10,139 bases of DNA from Deltaproteobacteria bacterium (GTDB lineage: Bacteria; Desulfobacterota; DSM-4660; Desulfatiglandales; HGW-15). This document shows, in pieces, positions 1 to 9,137 of the stretch. Position 1 is the stretch's first letter; every line of letters begins with the position of its first letter. The stretch spans positions 1 to 10,139 of the forward strand of contig JAFGDF010000189.1 of the NCBI GenBank assembly GCA_016932235.1, read 5' to 3'. Position numbers and translations under genes: made by a program. The notes beneath the pieces are model-generated. The model searched no databases. It was not told the origin of the DNA and was given only the letters and a program-made list of their open reading frames with translations.

Positions 1-197
1 ATATCATCGTAGCTTTTTATATTAGCGTCCGGAAATTTTGTATACGCGAGCCTTTCACCTGTGGTGCCTGTCATGACACCAATAACGGCTTTATTTAAAT
101 CATTTATTTTCTCAAATGACTTTTCTTCTTTGCCGCATTGAGTGAAAAGAACAGAGGGTATCAGGGTAAATATGAGTATAAGAATGTATCTTTTCAT
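1..197 (-). CDS. Solute-binding protein family 3 lipoprotein/secreted protein, N-terminal part (runs off window)
   Basis: The reading frame starts at ATG 197 and is open to the window edge, giving about 65 residues. It begins with a signal peptide (MKRYILILIFTLIPSVLF) ending at TQC. The cysteine could be lipidated, although TQC is a poor lipobox, so plain secretion is also possible. After a charged spacer comes a DDL-type motif (INDL), then IGVMTGTTGE and FPDANIKSYDDI. These are typical of family 3 periplasmic amino-acid-binding proteins, in the variant where this segment opens the mature protein and the FGTSA..EPFSFVD lobe comes later. Such proteins bind a polar amino acid or similar solute outside the membrane and pass it to an ABC permease; the ligand cannot be read here. 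The start lies 21 bp after the stop of a truncated paralogue (219-547). The Shine-Dalgarno is weak, so the two may once have been co-transcribed. Confidence 0.75.
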   Translation of the reverse strand, partial: MKRYILILIFTLIPSVLFTQCGKEEKSFEKINDLNKAVIGVMTGTTGERLAYTKFPDANIKSYDD

Positions 198-218
198 GTC
201 CGTTCCCGGCCTTCAGGA

Positions 219-547
219 TTACTCCTTCACAAGGGCTGCGATTCCTCCTGTGTAGTAGGGTTCTGAAAACAGAACCTTTTCAGCCCTTTCCTCAGATATT
301 GTGTGATGCATGCTCCTATCATGTCCACCTTTCCCGCGGCCAGGGCCGGTATCATTGCGCCGAAATCCATGTTGACCACCTCAAGCCTTTTGTCAAGCCT
401 TTTTGCAACAAGCGAGGCTATCTCTATGTCCAGGCCAACGACCTCCCGTGAGCCGTCGACAAATGAAAAAGGCTCGGTAATGGCAGAGGTTCCGAAGCGC
501 AACACTCCATCCGACCCTGTTTCTATCTCAGGCATGATTAGGGTCAC
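219..547 (-). pseudogene. Truncated, frameshifted solute-binding protein family 3 (C-terminal half)
   Basis: On the minus strand, the segment starting PEIETGSDGVLRFGTSA continues through EPFSFVDG, VVGLDIEIASLVAKRL and a DFGAMIPALAAGKVDMIGACIT segment. This is the lobe-1 signature of family 3 solute-binding proteins. Just after GACIT the original frame breaks into non-family sequence, while the next frame continues ISEERAEKVLFSEPYYTGG and ends ALVKE-stop at 219-221. A TGTGTG tract at 300-305 marks the break; one dinucleotide fewer restores the family sequence. In the subfamily with the permuted order, YYTGG..LVKK is the natural C-terminus. The piece is therefore the 3' half of a gene whose 5' half is missing: an in-frame stop sits at 551-553 and nothing recognisable lies upstream. 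The GTG at 547 is only the first possible start. It reads as a decayed paralogue of the gene at 1-197. A sequencing indel could explain the frameshift but not the truncation. Confidence 0.8.
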
Positions 548-682
548 CCATTAAAGGGTGTGTCAAGAGAAAAAACACCTCTCCATTAAAAATCATTAAT
601 ATTTTTTCTAATGACACTGAATTCAGCACAGCTTGGACTCGTTTTCACTTCCTGTCATGCATCCTGTATTTCATTATATTAG

Positions 683-970
683 GTTCAATCGGTCAGTTTA
701 ACGGAAGATTTAAAATTCAATGAAGGTATTACAGACAGGCGGCAGAGATTAACTTTTCATTCCTTAAGGCATACATACGCTTCATGGCTTGTAATGCAGG
801 GAACGCCGCTTTATACGGTTCAATTACTCTTAGGACATAAATCCATGTCAATGACAATGCGATACTCACACCTTGCGCCGGATACACTGAAGGCGGCAGT
901 TGTAAACTTTGAAAAGAATATAAAAAAGCAGAAAAGGAAAAAGGTGGAAGTCATAAATCTGAAGAAATAG
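683..970 (+). pseudogene. Tyrosine recombinase (phage-type integrase) C-terminal fragment
   Basis: The plus-strand frame 683-970 has no start codon in place, with an in-frame TAG at 680-682. It encodes NEGITDRRQR, then FHSLRHTYASWLVMQGTPLY, LLLGHKSMSMTMRYSHLAPD and a lysine-rich tail ending at TAG 968-970. It carries the second half of the tyrosine recombinase active site: the HxLRH box with the second catalytic Arg, the LGH box, and the nucleophilic Tyr in RYSHL. The first catalytic Arg, the rest of the catalytic domain and the whole N-terminal SAM-like DNA-binding domain are absent; full-length relatives have about 300-400 residues and this has about 95. It cannot be an active integrase. 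Together with the neighbouring toxin-antitoxin pair and truncated transporter gene, it marks the scar of a degraded mobile element. The 548-682 stretch before it holds nothing I recognise. Confidence 0.88.
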
Positions 971-1007
971 GCGGAAAGGCTGAAGGAAGGGGAAGTTCGG
1001 AACAGTG

Positions 1008-1036
1008 TTGAATTTTCAGAATCAAACAGGTATGAT
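1008..1036 (+). promoter_or_regulatory. Sigma70-like promoter of the toxin-antitoxin operon
   Basis: TTGAAT (1008-1013) and TATGAT (1031-1036) are separated by exactly 17 bp, each one or two bases from consensus. The expected transcription start near 1043 would leave a leader of only about 12 nt, almost all of it the AAGGAGA Shine-Dalgarno (1044-1050). Autorepression by the antitoxin or complex is usual for such operons, but no obvious operator palindrome is visible. Confidence 0.6.
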
Positions 1037-1054
1037 TTAATTAAAGGAGATTAA

Positions 1055-1261
1055 ATGATGCAACAACAAATAGAGGAAGCAAAAAAAATTATTGCCGGTT
1101 TAGCTCCGAATGAAATGGCAGAATTCAGGGAATGGTTCGCAGATTATGACGCGGCGGAATGGGATAAGCAGTTCGAGGATGATGTTAAGGCAGGCAGGCT
1201 TGATGCAATGGGCCAACATGCTATTGAGGATTATAAAAAAGGTAATTGTCGGGAACTATGA
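1055..1261 (+). CDS. Putative antitoxin of a type II toxin-antitoxin pair
   Basis: This 68-residue acidic, helical protein starts at ATG 1055 (or the adjacent ATG 1058), with AAGGAGA at 1044-1050 as ribosome binding site. The sequence has an N-terminal helix (IEEAKKIIAGL), then FREWFADYDAAEWDKQFEDD and KAGRLDAMGQHAIEDYKKG. The last segment, with its xxGRLDxLxxxAxxDxxxG pattern, is common to small antitoxins encoded just before RelE/ParE-like toxins. There is no obvious ribbon-helix-helix or helix-turn-helix that I can define, so DNA binding is uncertain. The stop overlaps the toxin start by 4 bp (ATGA, 1258-1261), indicating translational coupling that keeps antitoxin synthesis ahead of toxin. 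The role assigned, neutralising the downstream toxin by direct binding, rests mainly on gene order and this family pattern. Confidence 0.75.
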   Translation: MMQQQIEEAKKIIAGLAPNEMAEFREWFADYDAAEWDKQFEDDVKAGRLDAMGQHAIEDYKKGNCREL

Positions 1262-1515
1262 AACATTTTATACACTCCGATTTTCAGGAATGTTACGACA
1301 AATTGCCACGCCAGGTGAAGAAACTTGCGGATAAAAACCTTGCACTCCTGAAAGAGAATCCACAACATCCGTCCCTTTTTCTCAAGAAAGTAGCTGATTA
1401 CTGGTCTATCCGTATCGGGAAAAGACACCGTGCCCTTGCGGTTAAAGTCGAAGACGGTCTTGTCTGGTTCCGGGTAGGAACTCACGCCGAATATGATCGT
1501 CAGATTCAGAAATAA
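1258..1515 (+). CDS. RelE/ParE-superfamily toxin
   Basis: This is an 85-residue basic protein. I chose ATG 1258 because it overlaps the antitoxin stop as ATGA; an in-frame TTG four codons upstream is less likely. The layout is that of the RelE/ParE fold: an N-terminal strand (KHFIHSDF), two helices (YDKLPRQVKKLADKNLALL), then NPQHPSLFLKKV, WSIRIGKRHRALAV, and the C-terminal GTHAEYDRQI. The conserved Arg/His/Tyr set (IGKRHRAL and THAEYDR) resembles the RelE-like branch annotated as toxins with a C-terminal H-x-EYD motif. RelE relatives cut mRNA on the ribosome and ParE relatives poison gyrase; the sequence alone does not decide which. Length is normal and no lesion is seen, so the module appears intact although the integrase beside it is broken. 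Such pairs often stabilise mobile elements. Confidence 0.82.
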   Translation: MKHFIHSDFQECYDKLPRQVKKLADKNLALLKENPQHPSLFLKKVADYWSIRIGKRHRALAVKVEDGLVWFRVGTHAEYDRQIQK

Positions 1516-1537
1516 AGAGAAATATTAATCATATAGT

Positions 1538-1593
1538 TTAAGGGATAGGCAACGCGAGCCGAACGGCGGCGAACCCTGGCCGCCTTCCCTTAA
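1538..1593. repeat. Nested inverted repeat after the toxin gene
   Basis: An outer 8-bp arm TTAAGGGA (1538-1545) matches TCCCTTAA (1586-1593). Inside, GGCGGC (1565-1570) pairs with GCCGCC (1579-1584) around an 8-nt loop. The G+C-rich core differs from its AT-rich surroundings. No T-run follows on either strand, so it is not a classical terminator. It could be a small repeat element or a transcript-protecting structure. The gene-free stretch 1516-1853 holds this, a second hairpin (1703-1756), the tRNA terminator (1811-1845), and otherwise nothing I recognise. Confidence 0.45.
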
Positions 1594-1702
1594 TTAATCA
1601 CAGGGCCGCGAAGGGGGCGGGTATCGTTGAATCAGAAAAAGAATTCTTATTCCGGCAATACCAGGGCCTGGTAATGGATAGTATCCCTTCATATTATCTG
1701 AG

Positions 1703-1756
1703 ATGCCGCCATATAGATATTTTGTAATTATATTTCCATCAAAAAGCGGCATTTTT
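1703..1756 (+). terminator. Possible terminator of the toxin-antitoxin operon
   Basis: ATGCCGC (1703-1709) pairs with GCGGCAT (1746-1752), and a run of five T follows at once (1752-1756). The 36-nt interior is long but can partly pair through ATATA/TATAT stretches. It lies 190 bp after the toxin stop and is weaker than a textbook intrinsic terminator. Confidence 0.3.
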
Positions 1757-1810
1757 AACGCGGTTTTCAAAATATTGAGGGACAGGATAGGGCCAAAAGG
1801 CCAGTTGACT

Positions 1811-1845
1811 AAAAAAGGGTTTCAACGTAAAACGTCAAAACCCTT
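1811..1845 (-). terminator. Intrinsic terminator of the tRNA operon
   Basis: Read on the minus strand just after the tRNA-Lys gene, AAGGGTTT (1845-1838) pairs with AAACCCTT (1822-1815). The transcript then continues in an unbroken U-run (1816-1811). It sits 9 bp past the tRNA CCA end, the right place to end a tRNA-Arg/tRNA-Lys transcript. Confidence 0.7.
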
Positions 1846-1853
1846 GCTATTAC

Positions 1854-1929
1854 TGGTGGGCCTGGAAGGGCTCGAACCTTCGGCCAATTGATTAAGAGTC
1901 AACTGCTCTGCCAGCTGAGCTACAGGCCC
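1854..1929 (-). tRNA. tRNA-Lys (CUU)
   Basis: A complete 76-nt cloverleaf reads on the minus strand. The acceptor stem GGGCCTG pairs with CAGGCCC. The D arm is GCTC/GAGC, and the anticodon loop CTCTTAA has anticodon CUU. The T arm is GAAGG-TTCGAGC-CCTTC, the discriminator is A, and the CCA end is genomically encoded. It decodes AAG. It lies 15 bp downstream of tRNA-Arg on the same strand and shares its promoter and terminator. tRNA genes are common integration sites, and an integrase remnant lies about 0.9 kb away, but no matching attachment repeat was found. Confidence 0.97.
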
Positions 1930-1944
1930 TATTCAAATGTATTA

Positions 1945-2021
1945 TGGCGCGCCCGGCAGGATTCGAACCTGCGGCCTACGGGTTCGAAGCCCGGCGCTCT
2001 ATCCAGCTGAGCTACGGGCGC
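1945..2021 (-). tRNA. tRNA-Arg (UCG)
   Basis: A complete 77-nt cloverleaf reads on the minus strand. The acceptor stem GCGCCCG pairs perfectly with CGGGCGC. The D arm is GCTC/GAGC, and the anticodon loop CTTCGAA has anticodon UCG. The T arm is GCAGG-TTCGAAT-CCTGC, the discriminator is G, and CCA is encoded. The outermost anticodon-stem pair (C27-U43) is mismatched; all other stems are sound. It is the first gene of the two-tRNA operon and begins about 10 nt after the predicted transcription start. Confidence 0.97.
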
Positions 2022-2036
2022 CAAATGGAGTAAAAT

Positions 2037-2065
2037 TATCTATCAGGGATTTCCCCTGATGTCAA
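2037..2065 (-). promoter_or_regulatory. Promoter of the tRNA-Arg/tRNA-Lys operon
   Basis: On the minus strand a perfect TTGACA -35 box (2065-2060) precedes TAGATA (2042-2037) by 17 bp. The overlapping GATAAT (2040-2035) is an alternative at 19 bp. The start site would be near 2030, just ahead of the tRNA-Arg 5' end at 2021. The spacer is a perfect inverted repeat, ATCAGGG-GAAAT-CCCTGAT (2061-2043), which might be an operator or a nifJ 3' hairpin. Confidence 0.6.
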
Positions 2066-2070
2066 TCCTT

Positions 2071-5830
<3,760 letters not shown>

Positions 5831-5834
5831 TTAT

Positions 5835-5865
5835 ATTATAATTAAACAAGAAAAAGAAAATTCAA
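5835..5865 (-). promoter_or_regulatory. Possible nifJ promoter in the divergent intergenic region
   Basis: On the minus strand TTGAAT (5865-5860) and a perfect TATAAT (5840-5835) are 19 bp apart, longer than ideal. The -10 lies inside a perfect palindrome, AATTATA-T-TATAATT (5829-5843). The -35 region overlaps one arm of AAACGA-N9-TCGTTT (5865-5885), a possible operator. I see no convincing promoter for the divergent Nudix gene. The whole 209-bp gap is strongly AT-rich, so chance matches are likely. Confidence 0.35.
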
Positions 5866-5994
5866 AACGAATCAAACAATCGTTTCATATCATAAAACAA
5901 AGAATATGTAGAGAAATTTTAATACATAGCCTCCGAAACATGAAAAAATTAAATTTTTCACTTTTATTATATCATCGTTGAAAAGGGATATCAG

Positions 5995-6429
5995 ATGAAA
6001 AGAGAATATCCGGAACAGCCAATCGCAGGTGTCGGGGGTGTCATTTTTAACAATGACTCCGTTCTTCTGGTCAAAAGGAATCAATCTCCAGGGAAAGGCG
6101 ACTGGAGCTTTCCGGGTGGAGTAGTTGAACTGGGCGAAGGGCTTGAGGAAGCCCTGAAACGCGAGATAATGGAGGAAGTGTCTGTAACGGTTAAAATCAG
6201 AGGCATTGTGGGGGTTTTTGACCGTATCATCCTGGATACTAGAAACAGGATACGATATCATTATGTAATAATAGACTACTGGGGATCTCTTATTTCGGGT
6301 ATTCCTGTTGCGGGTTCGGATGTGAACGATGCCCGGTTTGTTAATCTGTCAAAGGTCAGTGATTTCAAGGTCTCAAAGGAAGTGGCTGACACGATCTTGC
6401 TTGCCGATAGGCTAAGGAAATCCCCTTAA
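5995..6429 (+). CDS. Nudix hydrolase (ADP-ribose pyrophosphatase-like)
   Basis: This 144-residue protein is the normal size for a single-domain Nudix hydrolase. The Nudix box spans about residues 41-64: GGVVELGEGLEEALKREIMEE followed by VSV. It matches Gx5Ex7REUxEExGU except that the last Gly is Ser; the metal-binding REUxEE glutamates are intact. Preceding strands read GVGGVIFNNDSVLLVKR, with GDWSFPGG ahead of the box. Such enzymes use Mg2+ or Mn2+ to cleave a nucleoside diphosphate linked to another group. The overall look, with MKREYP..PI at the start, is of the ADP-ribose pyrophosphatase/NUDT-like group, but the substrate cannot be fixed. ATG 5995 follows AAGGG at 5983-5987 with good spacing. 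The gene is divergent from nifJ and ends 9 bp from the convergent barrel/cNMP gene, with no terminator between them. Confidence 0.93.
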   Translation: MKREYPEQPIAGVGGVIFNNDSVLLVKRNQSPGKGDWSFPGGVVELGEGLEEALKREIMEEVSVTVKIRGIVGVFDRIILDTRNRIRYHYVIIDYWGSLISGIPVAGSDVNDARFVNLSKVSDFKVSKEVADTILLADRLRKSP

Positions 6430-6438
6430 ATTCCTGAG

Positions 6439-9009
6439 TTACTTAAAAGCTTTTTTGATATCCGCATACAATTTATCCAGTCTGAGTATCCGCTGGAAAA
6501 GTAAAAGACAGATAAAGGCCATAAATCTGAAGGCCAATTCTGAACGACTCACTATGAATTTGCTAAACGCCTTTTTATCAACATAGGCTACCTCACACGG
6601 TGATACCACCAGGATAGTGGCTGACCTTGGTTTACTGTCGATCAGTGCCATCTCCCCGAACATTTCGCCCGCACCTATCTTCCCCAGGACTATTTCCTCA
6701 TAATCGGAAGAAAATGTCACCGCTTTTGCTGATCCGTTAATAATATAATACGCACCGTCCGCTTTATCTCCCTCAGCGAATATAATCTGGTCCGCCTCAA
6801 AATGTCTTGATTCTTTAAAAACAGACCTTATGTCCTCCTCTTTTATGGCAATGGAAAGGTTTGTCCTGGTTCTCATGTCAAGATTCTTTCTTTCAAACCT
6901 TTTCAATTCATCTTTTTTCACATTCAGTATGATATTAAGGGCGGTTATAGCTGTTTTATATTTATCATTCAGGTTTCGCAGCCTTTCAGGAAGGATATTG
7001 TACAACCTGTAGATAAGATCATAACTATAGGGCTGGTTGCCTTTCAGTAAAGTCTCAAAAACATCCCGTGACAAGACGCCGACATGGGTATTATCCTCCG
7101 AGGCCTTGATTGAAGCTGTTCTTTTGACGTTATAGAAAAGGCTCAGTTCACCGAATATCTCGCCAGGTCCCAGGCTGGCCAGATATGTCCCGTCCAGGAG
7201 CACCTCCACTTGTCCCTCCTTAACAAGAAACATTTCCTGACCGTAGGTATCTTGCGCGCATAATAGATCGCCTTTGTTATATATTTTTTCATGGGAAAAT
7301 ATCTTATCAAGATGTTCACTGTTAATAGTTCCGAATAATGCTCCACTAATATTCTGGCATATTAAATCCAGTTCACTTTTGTTTATAGCTCCCCTTTCGC
7401 TTTGTATGGGTAGGAGAAGATTATCCACATATTCAATGATATCCCGCTTCATTTTCTGAGGCACTTTCATAAAGTGCTGTGACGCCTTTTTTACTTCTTC
7501 AACCGAGAGGTATTTTTTATCCTGGATCTTTCTGTAGATCAAATGTTCCCTCAAGGCGGGCAACCCCGATAGACCGGCAAGGAACTGATAGGCGCTTTCT
7601 TCTGTAACATCTTGATTTATCAACGCTTCTTTTTCCAGCTTCGAGAATTTCTCTTTCCCTGTCATCACATAATCATGAAAGGATTTACTCATTTTGAAGG
7701 TTTTAGCCTTGTGAATAATATTAATATCCGACTCGGTCAACGGGGATATCTGTTCTGCCACCACATCTATATCATGACCCATACTGCGGAGAAGTTTTAT
7801 CACTGCGGAATTGTTTATTCCATGTCCGGAAACATTCCCATGAACATCCGCACTGTATGTAGGTGGGCTGAACAGAAGTTCTCCGTAATTATCAGTCGCA
7901 TGCATCCTGATGAAAATATTGTTATCACTGCAGTATTTTCCTATTTTAGCGGACGATATTAAAGGATCTTCTCCCTCTATGTTAAAGTGACCCACATCCA
8001 GGGTGATACCGAAATTTTTTCTCAGCACATCCCCGGGAAGAATACCGGATATCTCCCCGATTTTTGATATAAAAAAATCAGAGTTTTGTTCCTTTTTTGT
8101 ATGACAGTAATTTTCCAGGGTCACCCTTACAGGGCTCCCGGCCGCCTTCATGACAAGTCCCGCGAACTTCTCAGGGTCGGCGTCGTCAATCAAGTGAAAA
8201 ACTATTGCACCGGCGCCAATATCACGGGCCAACTCAACGACCTCTTCCTGAAGCCCGAGGCAGTTTAGAGGATCAAAAAAAAGTTGTTGGCCCTTCTTTG
8301 GGTCGGGGAATGGAGCGTATGGCCCGACGATAGGGGAATGGATATCCAACTCGATTCCTGTCCTTTCAACCGCATCCTTTATCTCTTCCCTTTTTTCTCT
8401 CGATATTTCTTCAGGGAGCAGTCTTGTATAATTAAACGGGTGAAAATCAATGCTCAGTTCAACTCCTTGTATATTCTCCCTGATTGCCTTTTGAATCAGA
8501 AGGACAGGATCAAAGATCTGGTTCTCCCAGAAAGAAACGGCTATTACATTTCTTGGCTTTTCAAGTCTTCCCAAAGATGCCGGTGGAGTTTTATGCTTCA
8601 AAAACATGTTACGGTACTGTCGGCAAAATTTGATTATGTAATCGTCCAGTTCGGCAGAGCCGCTTTTCAGGAAAAGGAAGTATGGGGCGTGATCAAACAA
8701 CCATGAGCTTTTTACGAGGAAGAACGGCGATTTCAGCAAACTATGAAAAGGATCTTCTTTTTCAACCTCTTCGACCAGGGCAAGAATATGTGATAATGTA
8801 GTATAGGATATTGTATAGCCGTATTTTTCCCGGGATATCTGATAAGCAAGCAACATAAAGGCCTTTTCTTTTTCAATTCCCATGCTGACAAGCTTTTTAC
8901 AGCTCAGTTCGTATGATAAATCCTTTTCGACCAGGCAATCTTTTAAGATCCCCTTTACCGCATTGATATCATACCTATTTTGCCCCAATATCCCTCTCAA
9001 CATATCCAT
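6439..9009 (-). CDS. Metal-dependent TIM barrel fused to two cyclic-nucleotide-binding domains
   Basis: This 856-residue soluble protein is numbered from ATG 9009, chosen over GTG 9051, which lacks a ribosome site. Residues 1-140 are helical and unrecognised. About 154-440 form an AP endonuclease 2 / xylose-isomerase-like barrel. Candidate metal ligands are H224 (DIHSP), H272 (VFHLI), E299 (TLENY), D338 and H341 (LDVGH), H370 (RMHATDN), D388 and H390 (DVHG), and E419 (VAEQ). These are the nine ligand types of endonuclease IV, in order. A helical linker (440-565) follows. Domain 1 (about 565-675) has the phosphate-binding cassette FGELSLFYNVKRTAS (Glu621, Arg630). After a charged helix, domain 2 (about 735-840) has FGEMALIDSKPRSAT (Glu786, Arg795). 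A basic-hydrophobic C-terminal helix ends the chain. No DNA-binding helix-turn-helix is seen, so it is not a Crp-type regulator. A likely role is a sugar-isomerase-like or nuclease-like enzyme gated by cAMP or cGMP; the substrate is unknown. It lies 128 bp downstream of lepB. Confidence 0.85.
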   Translation of the reverse strand: MDMLRGILGQNRYDINAVKGILKDCLVEKDLSYELSCKKLVSMGIEKEKAFMLLAYQISREKYGYTISYTTLSHILALVEEVEKEDPFHSLLKSPFFLVKSSWLFDHAPYFLFLKSGSAELDDYIIKFCRQYRNMFLKHKTPPASLGRLEKPRNVIAVSFWENQIFDPVLLIQKAIRENIQGVELSIDFHPFNYTRLLPEEISREKREEIKDAVERTGIELDIHSPIVGPYAPFPDPKKGQQLFFDPLNCLGLQEEVVELARDIGAGAIVFHLIDDADPEKFAGLVMKAAGSPVRVTLENYCHTKKEQNSDFFISKIGEISGILPGDVLRKNFGITLDVGHFNIEGEDPLISSAKIGKYCSDNNIFIRMHATDNYGELLFSPPTYSADVHGNVSGHGINNSAVIKLLRSMGHDIDVVAEQISPLTESDINIIHKAKTFKMSKSFHDYVMTGKEKFSKLEKEALINQDVTEESAYQFLAGLSGLPALREHLIYRKIQDKKYLSVEEVKKASQHFMKVPQKMKRDIIEYVDNLLLPIQSERGAINKSELDLICQNISGALFGTINSEHLDKIFSHEKIYNKGDLLCAQDTYGQEMFLVKEGQVEVLLDGTYLASLGPGEIFGELSLFYNVKRTASIKASEDNTHVGVLSRDVFETLLKGNQPYSYDLIYRLYNILPERLRNLNDKYKTAITALNIILNVKKDELKRFERKNLDMRTRTNLSIAIKEEDIRSVFKESRHFEADQIIFAEGDKADGAYYIINGSAKAVTFSSDYEEIVLGKIGAGEMFGEMALIDSKPRSATILVVSPCEVAYVDKKAFSKFIVSRSELAFRFMAFICLLLFQRILRLDKLYADIKKAFK

Positions 9010-9011
9010 AA

Positions 9012-9038
9012 TTAAGTTCACTCTCCATGAAAACTTAA
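9012..9038 (-). promoter_or_regulatory. Stem-loop presenting the ribosome binding site of the barrel/cNMP gene
   Basis: Just before ATG 9009 on the minus strand, TTAAGTT (9038-9032) pairs with AACTTAA (9018-9012). The 13-nt loop contains GGAGAG, the only plausible Shine-Dalgarno. Linear spacing to the ATG is long (11 nt), and folding the stem would bring the two closer. This supports the 9009 start and could make translation structure-dependent. Confidence 0.4.
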
Positions 9039-9137
9039 ATTGGAACCCCACGGACGCGCCTGCGTGACCGAATGCGGATAATCCCGTTTACGCCTGCAAA
9101 GGTGTATAAAAGAACCTATCGCAGCAGAATGATTTAT

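Noticed and set aside
303..554. Plus-strand open frame antisense to the solute-binding remnant.
   Set aside because: The minus strand carries clear family motifs; this frame is its shadow.
1664..1671. GGGCCTGG repeats part of the tRNA-Lys 3' end (1858-1865), a possible attachment repeat.
   Set aside because: Only 8 bp, and at 1661-1671 it is explained by its own CCAGG/CCTGG palindrome; too short for an att core.
1703..1891. Plus-strand open frame of 62 codons.
   Set aside because: It runs through the tRNA terminator and into the tRNA-Lys gene in antisense, with no family resemblance.
6448..6457. AAAAGCTTTT followed by T, considered as a terminator for the Nudix gene.
   Set aside because: The palindrome has no loop and no GC stem, and it lies inside the convergent coding region.
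6439..6560. Hydrophobic C-terminal stretch FRFMAFICLLLFQRI of the barrel/cNMP protein as a membrane anchor.
   Set aside because: It falls where the C-terminal helices of a cyclic-nucleotide-binding domain are expected and is short and flanked by charges, so an ordinary domain helix is more likely.
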